DNA from: Hymenopus coronatus | Lineage: Eukaryota > Arthropoda > Insecta > Mantodea > Hymenopodidae | Length of the DNA: 64,000 nucleotides | Reading direction: 5' to 3' | Assembly (NCBI GenBank): GCA_030762935.1 | Contig: CM060900.1 | Span: 398,367,132 to 398,431,131, forward strand | Shown here: positions 59,215 to 64,000 of the stretch, one piece after another | How positions within the stretch are numbered: position 1 is the stretch's first letter | Layout: the number at the start of each line of letters is the position of its first letter | Notes under the pieces: generated by a model | The model's input: only the letters and a program-made list of their open reading frames with translations | Databases searched by the model: none | What the model was told of the DNA's origin: nothing | Made by a program: the position numbers and the translations under genes

Positions 59215-60092
59215 AAAAATCGGACGTGTTCCACTCAAATTAACTTTCTCTTGCTGTTCCACATAAAAACTATTTTTACAAAACATTCTTCTTTTATCTA
59301 GATCAAGCTAATCGAGATAAACATTAGCCGAATTGACATTTTTACTTGCTTCTTTGTGAGTAGAAGGAGATTAAGGGAATATAGCTACTAAGCAAAAGCG
59401 ATGGTCAAATCTTCTAAAAACTTGTTCCTATGTGACAATAGAAGTTCGGTTCGCTTTGCATGGCCAGCAGTAAAGCTAGAGAGACGAAACGATGGTAGGC
59501 TTCCTGTAGGATAAGATTTAACGTAGGTTAAAATTGAAACCAATTACAAGGAATATCTCTAAATCGGTCAATTCTAACAGAAAAACGTATATTACTTTAA
59601 TTATGTGTTTTAACGAAATCTACATTTGTTGTGTAGTATGTTTTTGTCTATCTCTTACCTATATTGGCTATGCAAAATTCATCCAGAATAAAGAGTTCTT
59701 CAGAGGCTATTGCCAGAAAATATAAGATATAACTTTTATTTGTGATGTAAATATCTTTAATATACAGTATATTAGTCAAAATCGTTAGTTGCAATTTTGA
59801 GAAAAACACGTTCAAACATCTTTCCATGTAATGGGTAGTTTAGATGGGGGGATTTTCTTGAAAATATTTGAGTCACATTCTTGGGAGATGCTAAACATAA
59901 ATACCAAGTTTGATATTTAACGGTGTTTACGTTATGCTGCCCCCCACACAAACGAACCTTTTTCTAAAAGTGCTTTTTTGAATTCGTGGAACCTCAAAAC
60001 ATATTTATGGTGAAATCTCGACATCGAATCTTTGGGTGCAATACAATATCTTCTCTAGCTACGTATGTACATTGTATGAGCATACTCGAGAA
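59215..60092 (-). mobile_element. PAL element, complete minus arm
   Basis: Arm from GTGTTCCACTCAAATTAACT through GCTAATCGAGATAAACATTA, GCGATGGTCAAATC, GGTTCGCTTTGCATGGCC, GAAACCAATTACAAGGAATA, CATCCAGAATAAAGAG, AATCGTTAGTTGCAATTTTG, GGGGGGATTTTCTTGAAAAT, ATACCAAGTTTGATATTTAA, GGAACCTCAAAACATATTTA and GACATCGAATCTTTGGGTGC. It finishes in TCTTCTCTAGCTACGTATGT. A Harbinger remnant starts 12 bases later. Confidence 0.88.
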
Positions 60093-60100
60093 CACTAAAC

Positions 60101-60235
60101 AACGCCTTTCCTGGAAATGATTTCATCTACACGAAATTTCGGTTTCTTGATTATGATATGGGTATAATCCAAAGCTCCAATTGCATCAGGGAATATATGA
60201 CACTGTTGCCATATCGCATTTGTTCATACCACACA
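60101..60235 (-). pseudogene. PIF/Harbinger transposase fragment (decayed)
   Basis: On the minus strand, 60193 down to 60102 translates without a stop to a peptide containing FPDAIGALDYTHIIIKKP, then DEIISRKG. In PIF/Harbinger transposases the block FP-x-x-IGA-[IL]-D-x-THI precedes the first catalytic Asp region, and R-K-G follows about 15-20 residues later; both are present here in the right order. Upstream in frame is AIWQQCHI, then stops appear, so only a fragment remains. The frame ends at a stop just after RKG, next to the PAL terminus. It cannot be functional. Confidence 0.75.
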
Positions 60236-62116
60236 ATGGACCAACTTCCTTTTGAACTTCACCAAAGCTGTGTTGAAAGCAAAATTGCAACCATTGGCAA
60301 GGTCGCCGTTATAATTCTCAATTTAGACATTAATTAGTTGGACTTTTAATGACAATTGAGGAATACTGAATTAAGTGTTGAACAGTGGAAGTCCAAAGCT
60401 ATTTTGTAGAGCTCTGCGTATTGTAATAGGGGAGACCATTGTTTCCAGCATTATCAACATTAAAGCTGCCACCCACTTCAGTATCTCCTTCTAACAGCAA
60501 TTGAAAAGTGTTTTCTTGTGGAAACAGACTGGGAACAAGAGCAAGAAATCGGTCACCGGAATCTCCTCAGGGCTTTTCCACACAAAGTAGAACGCTGTAG
60601 TGCGGTTTCTAATTGGTCAAAATTCTCTGCATGTGGTGAACAATATCTCAAAGGGAGAGGGAAAAGAAGGAGCAATAGCGTAAGAATACCAAGAAAACAT
60701 TAGCGAGTGAAAAATTCAAATTAACAGTAAGTAAAATTATATGCCTTCGGAAAGTACCAACATCCGAGCTATTTCCACTGCCCCGAACAAATAAATCGGT
60801 TAATTTGCAGAAAGGTATCGTTGCTATGGATGGTACTTATATATTACTAGCCCCATACACTGCACAGATAATTTGTCGTTATAGCTGCACTTAGTGTTTT
60901 TTGTGTATTCTGTGAAATACGTATCGAGATTTTCACCATTCCTTCACGGCAATTTTTAAGAAATTAACTTTTTTGGCTTCTTGTTAGTTTACTATTAGCC
61001 CAAAAGTATTACTGCAGATAAAATACAAAAGTAGCTTTAGAGGCTTTGCGTTACTACCTGCAAACTACCAACCTCAGAGAATTTGACCTTGGAAATATAT
61101 TGAAATGTGCAAACACAACCGGGAACTGCGCCGTGTAGTGATAAACCGGCCATTCTGGATTTGCTTCCATTTTTCATTTTTGCATCTATATAACGTGGAC
61201 ACTTGTTGATCGGAATTCAAAGAACGAGAATATGTACGTAAAAAGGTTTTCTTGGAGGTGTTTTGAAACGTCGATACCTCTACCTGCAGGCACCAGCTCC
61301 CTATTAATGGAAACTCCAGCAGAAGTTTCCGCTTGCGGAGGAAACTGTATTACAGAGCTCAGCCTACGTTGTTTATGGGCATCTCTACCCAAGGTGGAAG
61401 AGAGAGCACTGCAGCAAATTCGGCTCCGTATTAAGAAAATCGAACACCGACACACCAGTTACAAGTTGAGATGTTTATATTGAGAACCTGGCGAAGATGC
61501 AAAGGAACAGGAGTAGAGGCTTTCTTGAAACCACTATGACGTAGTACGTTCTCTATTTTTGACCCGGCTATGTCTTCCAAATGCATCTACATGCAGTGCT
61601 TTGTTGAGTTAGGTCGGGTTGGGTCATTCACAGATGCATGCTGGGTGTTTATACATGTAAACGCTTGAAATGGGTGACATTCATACCACCCCATTTGGCA
61701 CTAATAGGAAATTCAGAAAGGATACAGTCTTAAAATCAGCATATCCATTGAGCTTGTAAATAACGAAACAGCCGTATTTATAGGAAGAATAAAATTCCCC
61801 TAACTTCCCATTTCTCTATTTTGTGTATTTATATTTTTAAAAGTTCGTTTGTATGCTCAACTAATAGCTGATTGGACATAAAATTACTTCTAATAAGGGA
61901 ACCAAAAGAATGGAATGAAAAGTTAACAGCTTCGTTATGATTTACTGGAATTGCTTTCGCTTTTTCTGGCCAAAATTATGGCCTTGAAATAAGGCAGGAG
62001 AAACTGTCCTAAAACGCCATAGCTCGGATTTCTTGTTGGCTTTTGTTCTGATGTCTGATTCTGTTCCTTGAGTTACTAGCTGTTAAATACTTACCAAAGA
62101 GGACAGCTGATATTCA
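60236..62116. other. Unassigned, probably old element debris
   Basis: Apart from the Harbinger-like patches, nothing could be named. Overlapping frames at 61186-61483 on both strands (83 and 89 codons) have no domain. Confidence 0.3.
60765..60885 (+). pseudogene. Possible second PIF/Harbinger fragment
   Basis: In the plus strand a short frame reads GIVAMDGTYILLAP, resembling the G-[AV]-[IM]-DGT-[HY]-I signature of PIF/Harbinger transposases, with FPLP about 20 residues earlier, as the family's spacing would predict. A stop follows within 20 codons. It is opposite in orientation to the fragment at 60101-60235, so it is a separate remnant or an inverted piece. A weaker block at 61040-61122 (EALRYYLQTTNLREFDLGN) resembles the family's N-terminal helical region, but it lies on the wrong side for an intact gene. 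Confidence 0.4.
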
Positions 62117-62313
62117 GGCATGGAGGTCGTGAGCCGGAGGTCGGATCCAGCCAGGACCGTCCTCTCCAACTGAGTTTCCTTATCCCAGGTTTTTCTCACT
62201 CCTCACAACTAGAAAATTGTGTGAAGGTACCTAAATTTAGGCCTGAAGCATTTCCAATTATTATTTCACTATCTGGAGATGCGCACTAATAATAAGAATG
62301 GGCGTTAAGCACC
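62117..62313 (+). mobile_element. SINE-D copy 2
   Basis: Plus-strand copy of the SINE at 28013: GAGGTCGTGAGCCGGAGGTC, a decayed B box (CGGATCCAGCC), ACCGTCCTCTCC, CTCACAACTAG and ACCTAAATTTAGGCCTGAAG. The 3' end is ATGGGCGTTAAGCACC, the same kind of end as SINE-A. Confidence 0.75.
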
Positions 62314-62776
62314 ATTTAAAAGTATTAGAAACTTAAAGGTGTAGAACCAGTAGTTCGAGAAGTATTCAACTCTAGCTAATGCAAATATATTTTGAACTTT
62401 TTTTAAGATAGTTGCAGAGTTTTTCCCCCTAAAGGGAATCACTAGTTCAATATTACCAGAATTAGTCTATTAACACCCGTTATCATAGGCATGATAACAC
62501 TGACAATTTTTTACAGGGCATTATTTTATGCTACTTCTTTTGGTGTGGGGTTTAAATAGAACAGCTGATTTTTAAATTAAAAAATGGCATTTTTAAACCA
62601 AGAGTGACTAGAAATTTAAACTTTGTGCAAATTCATCATGATGTAGATACTTAAACGGTGTGAGAAAGCTTATAGGAAAAAAATCCTTAACATGCTTATT
62701 GACAAAAATCCGGCGTTAAATATGAGACTTAAGAAATTCTTAAATTTAGAACTAACGTTAAATGTGATAACAACAA
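62314..62776. other. No gene seen
   Basis: Unassigned; includes a small perfect stem (GTTATCAT/ATGATAAC) near 62478-62497. Confidence 0.3.
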
Positions 62777-62893
<117 letters not shown>

Positions 62894-62919
62894 GTTAATT
62901 CCTTTTCGTATAACTAATG

Positions 62920-63525
62920 AACAGCCTTTACTTTCTCTGCCACCTACCTAAAGTAGGTAAGACAAGGTGTTGTATTCTTCCCAAATATTCCATGACGCCA
63001 TTTGATCGAAAATACATGATTTGAACAACCTGAATGATAAAAAAAAAAAAAAAAAAAAGGAAAGGTCCGCCTGTGTGTGAGTGTCTCTCTGTGTGAACAT
63101 CATAGCTAAAACATAATTTTTGATACATATACTTGGTATTTTAAGTTTAGTATATTCCAAAGTTGCGCTGTTGAGATTATCTGTGACCACCCCACACTTC
63201 ACTATTCCAGGCTACTCTTTGCATGGAAACAGGTGTTTTTGATCTTTTCAAAGTGTTTCTAGCGTTTTGATTAAAATATTATATATTTAAGACATATACA
63301 GGGCATAAAAATATATCCTCGGTCTTCGGTCATTCGGTAGGAGTATAGTATAACGCGCTAACATAAAATAGACGTAAAACACTACAAAAATGCTGATATC
63401 TTTAAGACATGCATTTTACATCAAATAACTTTTTTTGTGGCATCAGTCATTTCCGTGATATACTTATTATTAGTAAGGTCTTGTCTCTCCAGTTTTCACT
63501 AGATTTGATTGAAAAACTGTTGAAC
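62920..63525 (+). mobile_element. PAL element, plus arm, inner variant
   Basis: TTTACTTTCTCTGCCACC, TGTTGTATTCTTCCCAAA, GTGTGAACATCATAGCT, ACTTGGTATTTTAAGTTTAG, GCTACTCTTTGCATGG and GCGTTTTGATTAAAATATT, then CTTTTTTTGTGGCATCAGTC and ATTTCCGTGATATACTTATT as in 40324. It has an A tract at 63038-63058. Confidence 0.72.
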
Positions 63526-64000
63526 TTTAATGTCAGAGTATAGATATCCGTTTTTCAAAAGTATGACTGGCTCTAAGCCACTGTATCCTCCTTATACATG
63601 CAATGTATCATACGGGAACGGAGAGGGCACTTCGCACCTGAACCCAACGCGGATCTTTTGTGTGTTCCACCCTCAAGGGAAACGGATGAGGTGTAGAAAC
63701 CAGGAGGCTATAAGGTCGCAGGAAAATCGGCAGACAGGAGCAAAAAGGGATCCCTAATAATTCCAAGCTTGATGCCCGGTCATTCCAGCGATCTACTCAG
63801 AGAAGACTGCTACCTGACTGCACCGGGAAGAACTTTCCAATGAGAAATCATCTGCGCCATCTGTCCGACAATGATCGACACTGCAAGGCCCTGAAACATC
63901 AATGGGGAAAAGAAATTCGTAATAGAAAAGAAACCACTCATGATTTGCCTTTTCAACCAGGGAGAATCACTAAAAACCCCAGCCCCAGAAACTGATCCCA
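63526..64000. other. Unassigned GC-richer segment
   Basis: GC-richer and less repetitive than the rest, with short plus frames (75 codons at 63530-63757) but no motif I recognise. It may be the start of another element or of gene sequence beyond the window. Confidence 0.3.

Noticed and set aside
61186..61483. Opposed 83- and 89-codon frames as transposase pieces
   Set aside because: No Harbinger or other transposase motif could be placed in either frame.

Overview
This is a eukaryotic nuclear window, and almost all of it is non-coding. The protein evidence, the multi-copy tRNA-derived SINEs and the large intron sizes suggest an animal, most likely an arthropod with a large repeat-rich genome. 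I cannot place it more precisely from sequence alone. There are no operons, bacterial genes, CRISPR arrays or rRNA genes. Nearly every open reading frame over 60 codons is chance, simple repeat, or a reading of a transposon copy.

The one host coding segment I can support is a 129-base exon at 26984-27112 on the plus strand. It has a clean acceptor and donor and encodes the end of the sema domain of a plexin, a semaphorin receptor of the A type. No other plexin exon was recognised, so the rest of the window reads as two very large introns, at least about 27 kb upstream and 37 kb downstream.

The introns are filled with mobile DNA. (1) An unnamed, non-coding, long-inverted-repeat element, called PAL here, occurs as about 17 full or partial copies, mostly right of 32 kb. 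Its arms are roughly 0.85 kb and its outer end carries a short palindrome. Two loci (40.8-42.1 kb and 52.2-54.5 kb) still hold both arms facing each other. (2) Several tRNA-derived SINE families, labelled A-G here, are recognised by B boxes and by alignment of copies within the window. (3) There are PIF/Harbinger-type transposase remnants near 60.1-60.9 kb. (4) Several low-copy repeats of unknown class occur as pairs.

Layout: 1-7 kb is mostly unassigned, with SINE-A at 3.1 kb and a SINE-G head at 5.2 kb. 7-10 kb is a dense nest of SINE-A, SINE-B and PAL, including a SINE-A split by a 0.73 kb AT-rich insertion. 10-33 kb is sparse, with SINEs, two copies of a 0.48 kb repeat and the plexin exon. 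33-64 kb is PAL-rich. 42.2-43.2 kb holds a six-unit minisatellite whose units contain expanded CA and ACAT tracts. 57.76-57.86 kb is a near-perfect 43-nt-arm hairpin. Long A/T, AT, CA, AAT and GA tracts are common throughout.

The most interesting items are the PAL family and its hairpin loci, which may form double-stranded RNA inside the plexin pre-mRNA; the isolated 57.8 kb hairpin; the microsatellite-generating minisatellite; and the SINE-A subfamily with an extra segment between its A- and B-box regions.
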